DNA from: Pseudodonghicola flavimaris
Lineage (GTDB): Bacteria; Pseudomonadota; Alphaproteobacteria; Rhodobacterales; Rhodobacteraceae
Direction: 5' to 3'
DNA length: 64,000 nt
Assembly: GCF_030164425.1 (NCBI RefSeq)
Contig: NZ_JASNJD010000010.1
Coordinates: 62,001 to 126,000, forward strand
Positions within the stretch are counted from its first letter, which is position 1, and each line of letters starts with the position of its first letter. A model generated the notes under the pieces. It saw only the letters and a list, made by a program, of their open reading frames with translations, did not search any database and was not told where the DNA came from. The position numbers and the translations under genes were made by a program. Below are positions 48,866 to 57,246 of the stretch, piece by piece.

Positions 48866-49999
48866 TCAGTTGATCATGTCCTTGCGGTATTTGTCCCAGA
48901 AGGCCGGCCAGTCCTTGGCCGGCAGGCTCTGGTCCGCGGCGGCCTCCGAGGCGGCCTGCCAGGTGGAGATCACCGCGTTCAGCCGCTCCAGCCGGCGGGC
49001 GTTCCAGGCGTCGTCCGCCTCGGTCCAGATACCCTTTTCCTTCAGATAGCGGATCGCGCCGGGGTGGAAAGGTGCATCCGCCGGCGGCCGGCCGGCCCGG
49101 TTCAGATCCCAGCCCGGTGTCGCCGCGGTGGCGGAGGCATAGAGGTCATAGGTCTGGTCCAGCGCCTTGATGAAGTTATAGACCTCCTCCTCATCCGCAT
49201 CGGCATAGACGGTGATCATCGGATAGCGCACCGAGAAGATCGCCGCCGGCGTCTCCTGGCTCAGCCCGGCGCCAGCGGTGGCATCCACCGGCGCGAAGAA
49301 ACTGGCGACCGAGGTGATGTTATTCCAGCCCTCTGCATCGCCGGCGGGCATCGGTACCCAGGCGATCCCGTGCGAGGAGGACTCCATCTCATAGAGCGTC
49401 GCGGCGGTGGGGGTGGAACCGACGGCATCGACCTGACCATCGACCAGCGCCTTCAGCATGGCACCGTAGGATGGCAGCTCGACCACCTCGACATCGTCCC
49501 AGCTGAGCCCGCCAAAGGCCAGCATCGCCTCGATCTTGATGTTGATCGACGGATTCGCCTTGATCCGCGCCACCCGCTTGCCCCTGAGATCGGCCATGGT
49601 GGCGATGTCGCTGTCGCCCGCCACCGCCATGCCGAAGGTCGAGGGACGGCCGGCGATCACCCGCAGGTCCTGCGGCCCCCATTCCTGGGCGGCGAATTCA
49701 TAGGTGGCCTCAGTCGCGAAATAGAGCTCGTTGGCGAGCCAGCCGTATTGCACCCGGCCGGTCTTCAGCGGCAGCAGCCGGCTGATCGAGGTGCCCGAGG
49801 GCATGATCCGCACCCGGGTGCCATAGGTCTTGCCGAAGGCATCGGCGACAGCCGAAGCTTCGACATAGCCGCTAGAGCCGACGTCGTAAGTTGCCCAGAG
49901 CATCGACTTGGGCAGCGCCGGCTGATCGGCGTGAAGGCTCTGCGCGATCAGCGCCGCAGCCAGAAGAGTGGCGGATTTCGCCAGGGGTTTCAGAAACAT
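48866..49999 (-). CDS. TAXI family TRAP transporter solute-binding protein
   Basis: A 377-residue periplasmic binding protein of the TAXI (TRAP-associated extracytoplasmic immunogenic) family. It has a signal peptide (residues 1-24, ending SLHA), 'LWATYDVGSSGYVEASAVADAFGK' (in parts), 'IMPSGTSISRLLPLKTGRVQYGW' and 'LRGKRVARIKANPSINIK'. GGGAGGAG stands before the ATG at 49999. It delivers a carboxylate to the fused permease. The neighbours suggest an organic acid that is activated to a CoA ester and then dehydrogenated. Confidence 0.9.
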   Translation of the reverse strand: MFLKPLAKSATLLAAALIAQSLHADQPALPKSMLWATYDVGSSGYVEASAVADAFGKTYGTRVRIMPSGTSISRLLPLKTGRVQYGWLANELYFATEATYEFAAQEWGPQDLRVIAGRPSTFGMAVAGDSDIATMADLRGKRVARIKANPSINIKIEAMLAFGGLSWDDVEVVELPSYGAMLKALVDGQVDAVGSTPTAATLYEMESSSHGIAWVPMPAGDAEGWNNITSVASFFAPVDATAGAGLSQETPAAIFSVRYPMITVYADADEEEVYNFIKALDQTYDLYASATAATPGWDLNRAGRPPADAPFHPGAIRYLKEKGIWTEADDAWNARRLERLNAVISTWQAASEAAADQSLPAKDWPAFWDKYRKDMIN

Positions 50000-50018
50000 A
50001 GTACTCCTCCCTATGGAA

Positions 50019-50036
50019 CGGCCGGATCTCCGGCCG
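50019..50036 (-). terminator. Hairpin between the CoA-transferase and TAXI genes
   Basis: CGGCCGGA and TCCGGCCG form perfect 8-bp arms in the 55-bp gap before the TAXI gene. There is no T-run. It may moderate read-through between the enzyme pair and the transporter pair of the operon. Confidence 0.4.
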
Positions 50037-50054
50037 CAGTTAAGACATGCCCCG

Positions 50055-51263
50055 TCAGGCCTGCGGACCCATTGGCGCGGCGCCGCTCTGGCGCAGCCTC
50101 CGGATGTCGTCCTCGCCGTAGCCAAGGGCCCTTAGCACTTCCTCCGTGTGCTGACCAAAGGCCGGGGGTTTGTGGCGGTAAGTCGCCTGGGTTTCGCTCA
50201 GCCGGGCGGGCGCGCCCAGCCCCTGATAGCCGTCGATCTCCACCCGCATGCCGCGGTGTTCGGTGTGCGGATGGCTCAGCGCCTCCTCGATATTCAGGAC
50301 CGGTCCGGCGGGCACCCCGGCGCGGATCAGCCGATTGGCCAGCTCGCTGCCGTCGAAGGCCACCAGGCAGCTTTCCAGCGCCGCCCTGAGCGCATCGCGG
50401 TTCTGCAGCCGGGCGCCATTGCCGGCGAAGCGCTCATCCTCGATCAGCGCCTCGGCCCCGATGGTCTGGCACAGCCGGGCGAATTGCCGGTCGTTGCCCA
50501 CCGCCAGATAGATCGGCCGGGTTCCGGTCTGATAGACCGAATAGGGCGCGATATTGGGGTGATCGTTGCCCGAACGTTTCGGCAGCCGGCCCGACAGCGC
50601 GTAATTGGCCGCATGCGGATGCAGCAGCGACAGCGCCGAATCGAAGAGCGCCGCCTCGACGAACTGGCCGCGTCCGGAAATCTGGCGATGCTGCAGCGCC
50701 AGCATCACCGCCAGCGCCGCATTCAGGCCGGTGACCATATCCACCACCGGCAGCCCCACCCGGGTCGGGCCGCCGGCGTCGCTGCCATTGACGCTCATGA
50801 TGCCGCCCATGGCCTGAAGGATCGCGTCATAGCCCGGCAGCCCGCCCATCGGCCCATCCGCGCCGAAGCCGGTGACGCGGCAATGGATCAGCCGGGGAAA
50901 GGATTTCGACAGCACATCGTCATAACCCAGCCCCCATTTCTCCATGGTGCCGGTCTTGAAGTTCTCCAGCAGCACATCGGCGTCCTGCAAGAGCGTCATC
51001 AGCACCTCGCGCCCGGCCATCTGCCGCAGATCCAGTGCGATGCCGCGCTTGTTGCGGTTGAGGCCAAGGAAATAGGACGCGGTGCCATCCTCCTGAAACG
51101 GCGGCCCCCAGTGTCGGGTCTCATCGCCGGCGGGCGGTTCCACCTTGATCACATCGGCGCCGTGATCGCCGAGGATCTGCCCGGCGAAGGGGCCGCCCAG
51201 CACGCGCGACAGATCGATCACCTTCAGCCCGGTCAGGGCGCCGTTGCGGCCGGTCTGCTCCAT
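50055..51263 (-). CDS. Class III CoA-transferase (CaiB/Frc family)
   Basis: A 402-residue family III CoA-transferase. It begins 'LTGLKVIDLSRVLGGPFAGQILGDHGADVIKVEPP' (read in parts). The catalytic Asp lies in 'LPGYDAILQAMGG', the position of Asp169 in formyl-CoA transferase. 'YFLGLNRNKRGIALDLR' is typical. The ATG at 51263 follows GGAGTGACC. It moves CoA from a donor thioester (for example succinyl-CoA) to an imported acid. The acyl-CoA dehydrogenase gene ends 5 bp upstream, so the two act in sequence. Confidence 0.92.
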   Translation of the reverse strand: MEQTGRNGALTGLKVIDLSRVLGGPFAGQILGDHGADVIKVEPPAGDETRHWGPPFQEDGTASYFLGLNRNKRGIALDLRQMAGREVLMTLLQDADVLLENFKTGTMEKWGLGYDDVLSKSFPRLIHCRVTGFGADGPMGGLPGYDAILQAMGGIMSVNGSDAGGPTRVGLPVVDMVTGLNAALAVMLALQHRQISGRGQFVEAALFDSALSLLHPHAANYALSGRLPKRSGNDHPNIAPYSVYQTGTRPIYLAVGNDRQFARLCQTIGAEALIEDERFAGNGARLQNRDALRAALESCLVAFDGSELANRLIRAGVPAGPVLNIEEALSHPHTEHRGMRVEIDGYQGLGAPARLSETQATYRHKPPAFGQHTEEVLRALGYGEDDIRRLRQSGAAPMGPQA

Positions 51264-51268
51264 CGGGG

Positions 51269-53005
51269 TCACTCCGCCGCCTGCGGCATCGGCCCGGCCC
51301 CGTCCAGAAACGCCCGGTCGAGCGCCCCCTGAAGCGTCTCCTCCCCGGCGGCGCGCCGGGCAAAGGGATCGCGGGCGGCCAGCTTGTGCGACAGCACCGC
51401 CGCGGCCAGCGTGGCGCGATCCTCGGCATCGTTGCGGCCCTGGCGGCGCAGCTGATCGGCCTCCCAGCACATGGCGACAGCCGAGGCGGCATTATAGACC
51501 GCGCTGGCGGCGCCGCGGGTCTCGGCCTCGCGCGCCTTGTCCTCGGCCACCTCCCTGAGATAGGCGGCGGCGCGGTCGAAACCGGCCAAGGCGGCGGTGC
51601 CGGCCTCGGTCTGGGCGGCCTCGGCGCTCAGATCGCGCATGTACTCGCCGAGCGCCTCAAGAGCGCCTTCGCGGCGCACCGCGCGGCCGACATCGAGGGC
51701 GACGATATTGCTGGTGCCCTCCCAGATCGAGCCCAGATGCGCATCGCGCAGCACGCGGGCATCCGACCATTCCTCGATATAGCCGCAGCCGCCGCGCACC
51801 TCCATCGCATCGCCGGCGACCTTGCGGGCATCGCGGCAGGTGCGGAACTTGATCAAGGGCGTCATGATGCGCAGCACCTTGGCCATTTTCGCATCGCCTG
51901 CATCGGCGCGTTCCAGCACCCGCGCCGCCTGGAACACCATGCTGCGGCCCTGTTCGGCGGTGACCAGCATCTTGGACAACTGCCGCTGCATCAGCGGCAG
52001 ATCGGCCAGCCGGCTGCCGAAGGCGGTGCGATTGCGGGCGATGAACAGCGCCTCGTTCACCGAGCGACGCATCAGCCCGGCCGAGCGGACACCGTTGGCC
52101 AGCCGCGACATGTTGATCATGTCGGTCATCTGCTTGAAGCCCTGCCCCGGCTCGCCCACCAGATAGGCCACCGCGCCGTTGATGCTGATCTCGCCGCTGG
52201 CCATCGACCGGGTGCCCAGCTTGTCCTTCAGCCGCAGGATGTCATAGGCGTTGCGGCTGCCGTCCGGCAGATGCCGCGGCAACAGGAACAGGGACAGGCC
52301 ACGGGTGCCGGCACTGCCGCCCTCGGGCCGGGCCAGCACCATCGCCAGCGCCGCATCGGGGTTGGAACAGAACCATTTGTCGCCCCAGAGCCGCCATTCG
52401 CCGTCCTCGAACCGGGCGATGGTATCGATCGCCCCCACGTCCGATCCGGCGGCCTGTTCGGTCATGAACATCGCGCCCTGAAACAGCGCGTCCATATCCT
52501 GGCTGGTGAGCTGGTCGAAATAGCGCGCCACCAGATCGGGATCGCCGAATTTCACCAGCGTGCGGGTCAGTGAATCCGTCATGCTGAGCGGACAGCACAG
52601 CCCGAATTCCGCCTGCACGAAGAGATAGACCAGCGCGTATTTCACCAGCGGCGGCAGCTTGTCCGGCGCGCCGAAGACCCCGCCGCGGTGCGACATCGCC
52701 GCCAGCCCGAATTCGCCGAAGGCATAGCTTTCGAGACTGACGTAATCGGGGTGTTTGGTGATCCGTTCCTCGGCGGCGCCGTTGCGCGCCCGGATCGACA
52801 GCACCGGCGGGTTCTTGTCAGCCGACAGCGCCAGACGCTCCAGCTCGTCGCCGACCAGCGCGCCCATGCGGTCCAGCTCCGGCTCCACCAGGGCGCGGGT
52901 CTCGGCATCGAGATAGACCGACAGCAGCGCCGCCATCGACGGATCGGCGCGATAGGCATTGCTGCCACGGCTGTCGGGAATATTGCAATGAACGGCGATC
53001 GGCAT
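51269..53005 (-). CDS. Acyl-CoA dehydrogenase (AidB-like subgroup)
   Basis: A 578-residue FAD acyl-CoA dehydrogenase, with the extended C-terminal part seen in AidB-like and large ACADs. Conserved parts are 'MTEQAAGSDVGAIDTIA', 'LWGDKWFCSNPDA', 'DKLGTRSMASGEISINGAVAYLVG' (in parts), 'GGCGYIEEWSDARVLRDAHLGSIWEGTSNI' (in parts). The ATG at 53005 follows GGAGGAGAT. It is the first gene of the operon with CoA-transferase and TAXI-TRAP transporter. It would introduce an alpha-beta double bond into the CoA ester. The acid is not identifiable. Confidence 0.92.
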   Translation of the reverse strand: MPIAVHCNIPDSRGSNAYRADPSMAALLSVYLDAETRALVEPELDRMGALVGDELERLALSADKNPPVLSIRARNGAAEERITKHPDYVSLESYAFGEFGLAAMSHRGGVFGAPDKLPPLVKYALVYLFVQAEFGLCCPLSMTDSLTRTLVKFGDPDLVARYFDQLTSQDMDALFQGAMFMTEQAAGSDVGAIDTIARFEDGEWRLWGDKWFCSNPDAALAMVLARPEGGSAGTRGLSLFLLPRHLPDGSRNAYDILRLKDKLGTRSMASGEISINGAVAYLVGEPGQGFKQMTDMINMSRLANGVRSAGLMRRSVNEALFIARNRTAFGSRLADLPLMQRQLSKMLVTAEQGRSMVFQAARVLERADAGDAKMAKVLRIMTPLIKFRTCRDARKVAGDAMEVRGGCGYIEEWSDARVLRDAHLGSIWEGTSNIVALDVGRAVRREGALEALGEYMRDLSAEAAQTEAGTAALAGFDRAAAYLREVAEDKAREAETRGAASAVYNAASAVAMCWEADQLRRQGRNDAEDRATLAAAVLSHKLAARDPFARRAAGEETLQGALDRAFLDGAGPMPQAAE

Positions 53006-53084
53006 CGGTTGATCTCCTCCCCTCAACTTCAGTCGAGGGCAGGATCGCCGCTGTTCCATCCTAAATAAAATACTATTTTTCTAT

Positions 53085-53112
53085 TGATTGATAGTAATTA
53101 GGCTATCAATCA
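53085..53112. promoter_or_regulatory. Inverted repeat before the acyl-CoA dehydrogenase operon
   Basis: TGATTGATAG (53085-53094) and CTATCAATCA (53103-53112) form a perfect 10-bp inverted repeat with an 8-bp AT-rich spacer. It starts 80 bases before the operon start codon, in an AT-rich island. Probable operator; the cognate regulator is not obvious (LuxR- or GntR-type proteins are encoded nearby). Confidence 0.6.
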
Positions 53113-53149
53113 CAGGGCGGCAGCGCGGCCACCGCCCTGCGCATAGACC

Positions 53150-54274
53150 TCAGCCGTCGAAATAGGCGGCGCGCGCCGCTTCTACCGCACGGGCCTGATC
53201 CGGGCTCAGCGCCTGGCCGCCGTAATTCGCGACATGGATATGGAACGGATCGGTCAGGGTCTCCGACACGCCGCACATCTCCTCGACCACGGCCAGCCCG
53301 CAATAGGGCACATAGGTCGCCGAATAGCCGCCCTCGTGGGTGACGATCACCCGCCCCTCGCAGTGCTTGTCGGCGACCGCCAGGACCTGGCGCATCATCC
53401 AGCGGTAATCCTCGGACGACAGCATCATGATCCCGAGGGGATCAAGCGCCGAGGCATCGAAGCCGCTGGGCACGAAGATCGCCTGCGGCTTGAAGGCTTC
53501 CAGCGCCGGCAGCACGATCTTTTCGAACGCCTCGCGATAGGCGCCGGAGCCTGAGCCCGGCGGCAGCGGGATGTTCAGGTTCACCCCCGCGCCGGCGCCG
53601 CTGCCGGTTTCGTCGATGGCTCCCGAATCCGGCGGGAACAGATTGTCCTGATGCAGTGAGATCGTCAGCACCGACGGATCGTCATAGAAGATCGCCTGGG
53701 TGCCGTTGCCGTGATGCACATCCCAGTCGACAGTGGCGATCCGTTCGATGCCATAGGTGGCCTGGGCGTGCTTGATCCCCAGCGCCGCATTGGCAAACAG
53801 GCAAAAGCCCATCGCCAGATCCGGCATCGCGTGGTGCCCGGGCGGCCGGCACAGCACATAGGCATTGTCGACCTCGCCGGTGAACACCGCATCGACCGCC
53901 TGCAGCACCCCGCCCACCGCCAGCTGGGCGATCTGGTAGCTGGCCGGCCCCACCGGGGTCAGCTGGCCGGCGTCGCCGCCGCCCGAGGCGCAGACCGCCT
54001 TCAGATGCTCCAGATAGGATTGCGGGTGAATCACCGTCAGCGCCGCGTCCTCCACCGGCTCGGGGCGGAACGGCACCAGCAGCGGCGCCAGCCCGGTCAC
54101 CTCGACCATCGCCTGCATCCGGCGCTTGGTCTCGGGGTTCTCGAAGTGCTGGCCCGGCTGCACCACCATCGAAGGTTCGAGGAACCCGGCCCAGTTCTGA
54201 GTGTCGTGCCAGTAGAAATGCTCTGCCGTCACCCAGCCGGTGCGGCGGGTCACGGTCTTGCTGCTGGGCGCCAT
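53150..54274 (-). CDS. Histone-deacetylase-fold amidohydrolase (acetylpolyamine aminohydrolase-like)
   Basis: A 374-residue HDAC-superfamily enzyme (class II/bacterial type). The tandem His is H147-H148 ('GHHAMPDLAMGFCLFAN'), and the zinc ligands are D185 and H187 ('DWDVHHGNG') and D273 ('SGFDASALDPLG'). The catalytic-gate 'HEGGYSATYVP' is present. Bacterial members deacetylate acetylpolyamines or other N-acyl amines. A strong AAAGGAGG site precedes the ATG. The gene diverges from a LuxR-type regulator, with a 20-bp inverted repeat in between. It may hydrolyse an N-acyl amine imported or made by neighbouring modules. Confidence 0.92.
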   Translation of the reverse strand: MAPSSKTVTRRTGWVTAEHFYWHDTQNWAGFLEPSMVVQPGQHFENPETKRRMQAMVEVTGLAPLLVPFRPEPVEDAALTVIHPQSYLEHLKAVCASGGGDAGQLTPVGPASYQIAQLAVGGVLQAVDAVFTGEVDNAYVLCRPPGHHAMPDLAMGFCLFANAALGIKHAQATYGIERIATVDWDVHHGNGTQAIFYDDPSVLTISLHQDNLFPPDSGAIDETGSGAGAGVNLNIPLPPGSGSGAYREAFEKIVLPALEAFKPQAIFVPSGFDASALDPLGIMMLSSEDYRWMMRQVLAVADKHCEGRVIVTHEGGYSATYVPYCGLAVVEEMCGVSETLTDPFHIHVANYGGQALSPDQARAVEAARAAYFDG

Positions 54275-54341
54275 GCGTCCCTCCTTTAGCCGAAAAAATC
54301 ATCGCTGGGGGCCAGTCTGACGCAGGATCGGAAGCCTTGGA

Positions 54342-54361
54342 AATACCACCAGGTTGGTATT
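54342..54361. promoter_or_regulatory. 20-bp inverted repeat (lux-box-like) between HDAC and LuxR genes
   Basis: AATACCA-N6-TGGTATT is a 20-bp element with 7-bp arms, the size of a LuxR-family binding site. It lies 36 bases before the LuxR-type ATG and 68 bases before the divergent deacetylase ATG. Confidence 0.65.
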
Positions 54362-54396
54362 GAGTTGCCGGTTCCTGCTATTCTGGGGGTACGGAG

Positions 54397-55209
54397 ATGA
54401 GCCGGAGCGCCCGCGTGGAGGACACGATCGCCGAATATGATTTCCTGGGCCGGATCGCGGCGCTGGACACCCTTGCCGCGTTTCAGCAGGCGACTGTCGC
54501 CTATTGCAGCCATGTCTTTGATACGCAAAGCGTTCTGGCGATCCGCTATCACCGCGATCGGCAGCCCGACGTGCTGTTTCGCTGGCTGCCCGATGCGGCG
54601 CTGCAGGCCACATTCGACCGTTACTACGCACGGCTCGGGTTCATGCTGGACCCGTTTTACCGGCTGGCGCTGGACAGCCCCGGGCTCGCCGCCCACCAGC
54701 TGCGCGAAATCGCGCCCGACCGGTTCGAAACCAGCGACTATTTCGCCTCTTATTTCGGCACTACCCAGCTGGTGGACGAACTGGGCGCGACGCTGCGGGT
54801 CGATGCCGACACCGCCGTGCATCTGTCACTGAGTCGCGAGGCCGGGCAGAGCCGGTTTCCCGCCCGACTGGCACGGCGGTTCAAGCTGATGGCGCGGGTG
54901 CTGCTGCCGAAGCTGCGGGCGCTGTCGCTGCGCGCCGATCCGGAGCCGGCCGCCGCCCCCGGTTTCGTCGATCTCAACCACCGGTTCCGCACCCTGAGGA
55001 TCGACGATGCCCCCGCCCTGTCCGACCGGCAGGCCGAAATCGCCGCGCTGATCGTGCAGGGTCATTCCAGCCGGGCGATCGGGCTGAAACTGGGCATCTC
55101 CGACCAGACGGTGAAGGTTCACCGCCGCAACATGTTCAAGAAGCTTCAGATTTCATCGCAAAGCCAGCTGTTCGGCCTGCTGATCTCGGGCGTGTCGCCC
55201 GGCAGCTAA
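54397..55209 (+). CDS. LuxR family transcriptional regulator
   Basis: A 270-residue regulator with a C-terminal LuxR/FixJ-type helix-turn-helix at residues about 205-262 ('LSDRQAEIAALIVQGHSSRAIGLKLGISDQTVKVHRRNMFKKL', in parts). The roughly 190-residue N-terminal domain does not show the usual acyl-homoserine-lactone pocket residues clearly, and no luxI-type synthase is present. Another ligand is therefore likely. GGGGG precedes the ATG. It probably controls the divergent deacetylase gene and itself through the 20-bp inverted repeat. The gntR gene converges on it 4 bp away. Confidence 0.88.
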   Translation: MSRSARVEDTIAEYDFLGRIAALDTLAAFQQATVAYCSHVFDTQSVLAIRYHRDRQPDVLFRWLPDAALQATFDRYYARLGFMLDPFYRLALDSPGLAAHQLREIAPDRFETSDYFASYFGTTQLVDELGATLRVDADTAVHLSLSREAGQSRFPARLARRFKLMARVLLPKLRALSLRADPEPAAAPGFVDLNHRFRTLRIDDAPALSDRQAEIAALIVQGHSSRAIGLKLGISDQTVKVHRRNMFKKLQISSQSQLFGLLISGVSPGS

Positions 55210-55213
55210 CCGC

Positions 55214-55963
55214 TCAGCGCCCCGCCAGCGCCCGCCCGGTGTGCGAGATGAAGAGCTTCGCCGCACCTTCCTTGAGGATGTCGAGCAGTTCCTCCTGCCG
55301 GCGCACGATGATGCTGCGCAGCGCCTCGATCGCCTTGGCCTCGTCGCGCTCGCGCAGCACCTCCAGCAGTTCGCCGTGTTTGCGATAGCTTTCGCGATGG
55401 TCCTGATCCTGCCCCGAGGGGGCCCAGCGGACGAAATGGATCTGCGCGTTCAGCCGGCGCAGAGCCTCGACCAGCTTGTCGTTATGGCTCAACCCCACCA
55501 GCCGCTCGTGAAACCGTTCGTCCGCGGCGATCCGCTCGGACTGGCTGCGCGTCGGATCGCTGACATCCAGCGCCGCCCACTCCGCCTGCAATGCCGCGAT
55601 CTCGGCATCGCTGGCCCGCTGGACCGCCAGTCGGACGCCCTCGGTCTCCAGGATCACCCGCAGCTCGTAGAGGTTGACGATTTCGTCGGCGTCGATCTTC
55701 GGGCGGTAAAACCCCAGGGCCGGCTCGAACCGCAGCAGGTTTTCCATCACCAGCCGGTTCAGCGCCTCCCGCACCGGCGTGCGGCTGACCCCGAAGCGCT
55801 TGGCCAGCTCACCCTCGTTCAGCCGTTCGTCGGGCTTGATCTCATAGGAAAAGATCAGATCGCGCAGCCCCTCGTAGGTGCGCCCCAATGCGGTGCCGCG
55901 CGGGCTGGCAGGGGTCTTGCGCGGCTTGGCGCGGGCGGGCGGCTCTTGCGTCGGGCTGCTCAT
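55214..55963 (-). CDS. GntR family regulator (FCD subfamily)
   Basis: A 249-residue FadR/FCD regulator. The winged helix lies at about residues 28-95 ('YEGLRDLIFSYEIKPDERLNEGELAKRFGVSRTPVREALNRLVMENLL', in parts). The FCD domain has the metal-site pattern Asp ('DERFHERL'), His ('SHNDKL') and His ('YRKHGELL'). It is the last gene of the operon dadA, racemase-family gene, ridA, gntR and probably regulates it. A palindrome at 58552-58565 before dadA is the candidate operator. A hairpin separates it from ridA, so a separate lower expression level is possible. Confidence 0.9.
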   Translation of the reverse strand: MSSPTQEPPARAKPRKTPASPRGTALGRTYEGLRDLIFSYEIKPDERLNEGELAKRFGVSRTPVREALNRLVMENLLRFEPALGFYRPKIDADEIVNLYELRVILETEGVRLAVQRASDAEIAALQAEWAALDVSDPTRSQSERIAADERFHERLVGLSHNDKLVEALRRLNAQIHFVRWAPSGQDQDHRESYRKHGELLEVLRERDEAKAIEALRSIIVRRQEELLDILKEGAAKLFISHTGRALAGR

Positions 55964-56000
55964 GGATCTGTCCTTCGATGTCCCCCCGGGGGAATAGCAG

Positions 56001-56032
56001 AAAGGGCGCCGGGCCGCACCCGCCCCGGCGCC
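56001..56032 (-). terminator. Terminator-like hairpin between ridA and gntR
   Basis: GGCGCCGGG (56005-56013) and CCCGGCGCC (56024-56032) form a perfect 9-bp stem. On the minus strand it is followed by C and then TTTC. It may reduce transcription into gntR. The remaining gap up to 56050 shows nothing else. Confidence 0.6.
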
Positions 56033-56050
56033 ACAATTTCCGCGAAAGAC

Positions 56051-56404
56051 CTATAGCCCCGCGATCACCTGGATTTCCACGGTGAAATCGGGGGCTGCCA
56101 GTTTCGATTCGACACAGGCCCGGCAGGGCGCGGCACCGGGCGCGACCCAGGCATCCCAGACCTCGTTCATCTCGGCGAAGGTGGCGATATCGGCCAGCCA
56201 GATGGTGGCGCTGATCAGCTTTTCCTTGCTGCTGCCGGCGGTTTCGAGCAGCGCGTCGATCTTGCCCAGGATATCCTGCGTCTGCGCCGCCACCGGTGCC
56301 CCCGGTGCCCCGAGCGCCACCTGGCCGGCCGTATAGACGGTATCGCCGTGGATCACCGCCTGGCTCATCCGCGGCGCGGGGTCGAGGCGTTTAAGTTCTG
56401 TCAT
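56051..56404 (-). CDS. RidA/YjgF family enamine/imine deaminase-like protein
   Basis: A 117-residue RidA-family protein. The substrate-binding Arg is present (R95 in 'APCRACVESKL'). The family end 'VEIEAIA' is 'VEIQVIA' here, so the Glu equivalent to E120 of E. coli RidA is Gln. That suggests a specialised Rid subgroup. AAGGAGAAG precedes the ATG. RidA proteins hydrolyse reactive imino or enamino acids. The dadA-type dehydrogenase of the same operon would make such imino acids, so a coupled role is likely. Confidence 0.9.
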   Translation of the reverse strand: MTELKRLDPAPRMSQAVIHGDTVYTAGQVALGAPGAPVAAQTQDILGKIDALLETAGSSKEKLISATIWLADIATFAEMNEVWDAWVAPGAAPCRACVESKLAAPDFTVEIQVIAGL

Positions 56405-56455
56405 GGTCTTCTCCTTCTGATGACATCTGTGGAAACGGGATGCGGCACCGCGCGC

Positions 56456-57238
56456 TCAGGCCAGCGGCAGGGTGAACAGACGGCCGGCGCCGGCGATGCT
56501 GTCTTCGATCCCGGCCAGCCGCAGGCAATGCCAGGCCAGCGCATGATCGCTGGAGGTCACCGCCAGTCCGGTGGCGGCCTCGATCTGCGCCACCCGCTCG
56601 CTCAGCCGCATGGAGGTGCAGGAAATGAAGACCGCATCCAGATTGCCGGCCTCGGCCAGCGCCGCGACCCCCGCCTCGATCGAGGCGAAATCGATGCGCG
56701 CTGCCTCGCGGTCGTCGAGCTTGCTGTAAGTGCCGAAGGCGGCCACCGGCACGCCCTGATCCTCAAGGTATCGGCGCACCACCGCGTTGACCTCCGCCGC
56801 ATAGGGGGTCAGCACGCCGATCCGGCGCGCCCCCAGCGCTGCGAAGGCCGCCACCGCGGCGGTGATCGGCGTGGTGCAGGCGATGCCCGGGCGCACCCGG
56901 CGGATCGCGTCGAAGATATAATCCTCGCCCAGCGTCATCGTGGCCGAGGTGCAGCCGAAGCCCACCACGTCCAGTGGCAGCCCCGGCAGGATCAGCTCGG
57001 TCGCGGCCGGGATCCGCGGGCCGATGGCGCGCAGCGTCTCCGGCGTGATCTCGGCATCGTTATGCACCCGTGTGCAATAGAGCCCCACCCCGTCCAGCGG
57101 CAGCAGCCGGCGAAACTCCAGTTCCATGGTCTGGTCGGTGGCCAGGACAATCAACCCGACGGCTGCCCGCGCCGCGGCGCCGCCATCGAGAGTTGCGGGC
57201 AGAATGCCCAGATCGGTGAAATTGCCGTCGTCGCGCAT
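56456..57238 (-). CDS. Asp/Glu racemase superfamily protein (maleate isomerase/arylmalonate decarboxylase-like)
   Basis: A 260-residue protein of the Asp/Glu racemase superfamily. Two catalytic-type cysteines are C96 ('GFGCTSATMTLGE') and C207 ('VFISCTSMRLSE'), as in maleate cis-trans isomerase and related EutA-like proteins. 'GLIVLATDQTMELEFRRLLP' is the expected N-terminal strand. The ATG at 57238 lies 9 bp after the dadA stop. In this operon it may epimerise or isomerise a substrate before oxidation by the DadA-type enzyme. The exact reaction is open. Confidence 0.85.
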   Translation of the reverse strand: MRDDGNFTDLGILPATLDGGAAARAAVGLIVLATDQTMELEFRRLLPLDGVGLYCTRVHNDAEITPETLRAIGPRIPAATELILPGLPLDVVGFGCTSATMTLGEDYIFDAIRRVRPGIACTTPITAAVAAFAALGARRIGVLTPYAAEVNAVVRRYLEDQGVPVAAFGTYSKLDDREAARIDFASIEAGVAALAEAGNLDAVFISCTSMRLSERVAQIEAATGLAVTSSDHALAWHCLRLAGIEDSIAGAGRLFTLPLA

Positions 57239-57246
57239 GGGGCACC

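Noticed and set aside
54397-55209. Quorum-sensing LuxR/LuxI pair
   Set aside because: No acyl-homoserine-lactone synthase gene is present, and the N-terminal domain does not clearly show the autoinducer pocket. It is therefore described only as LuxR-type.
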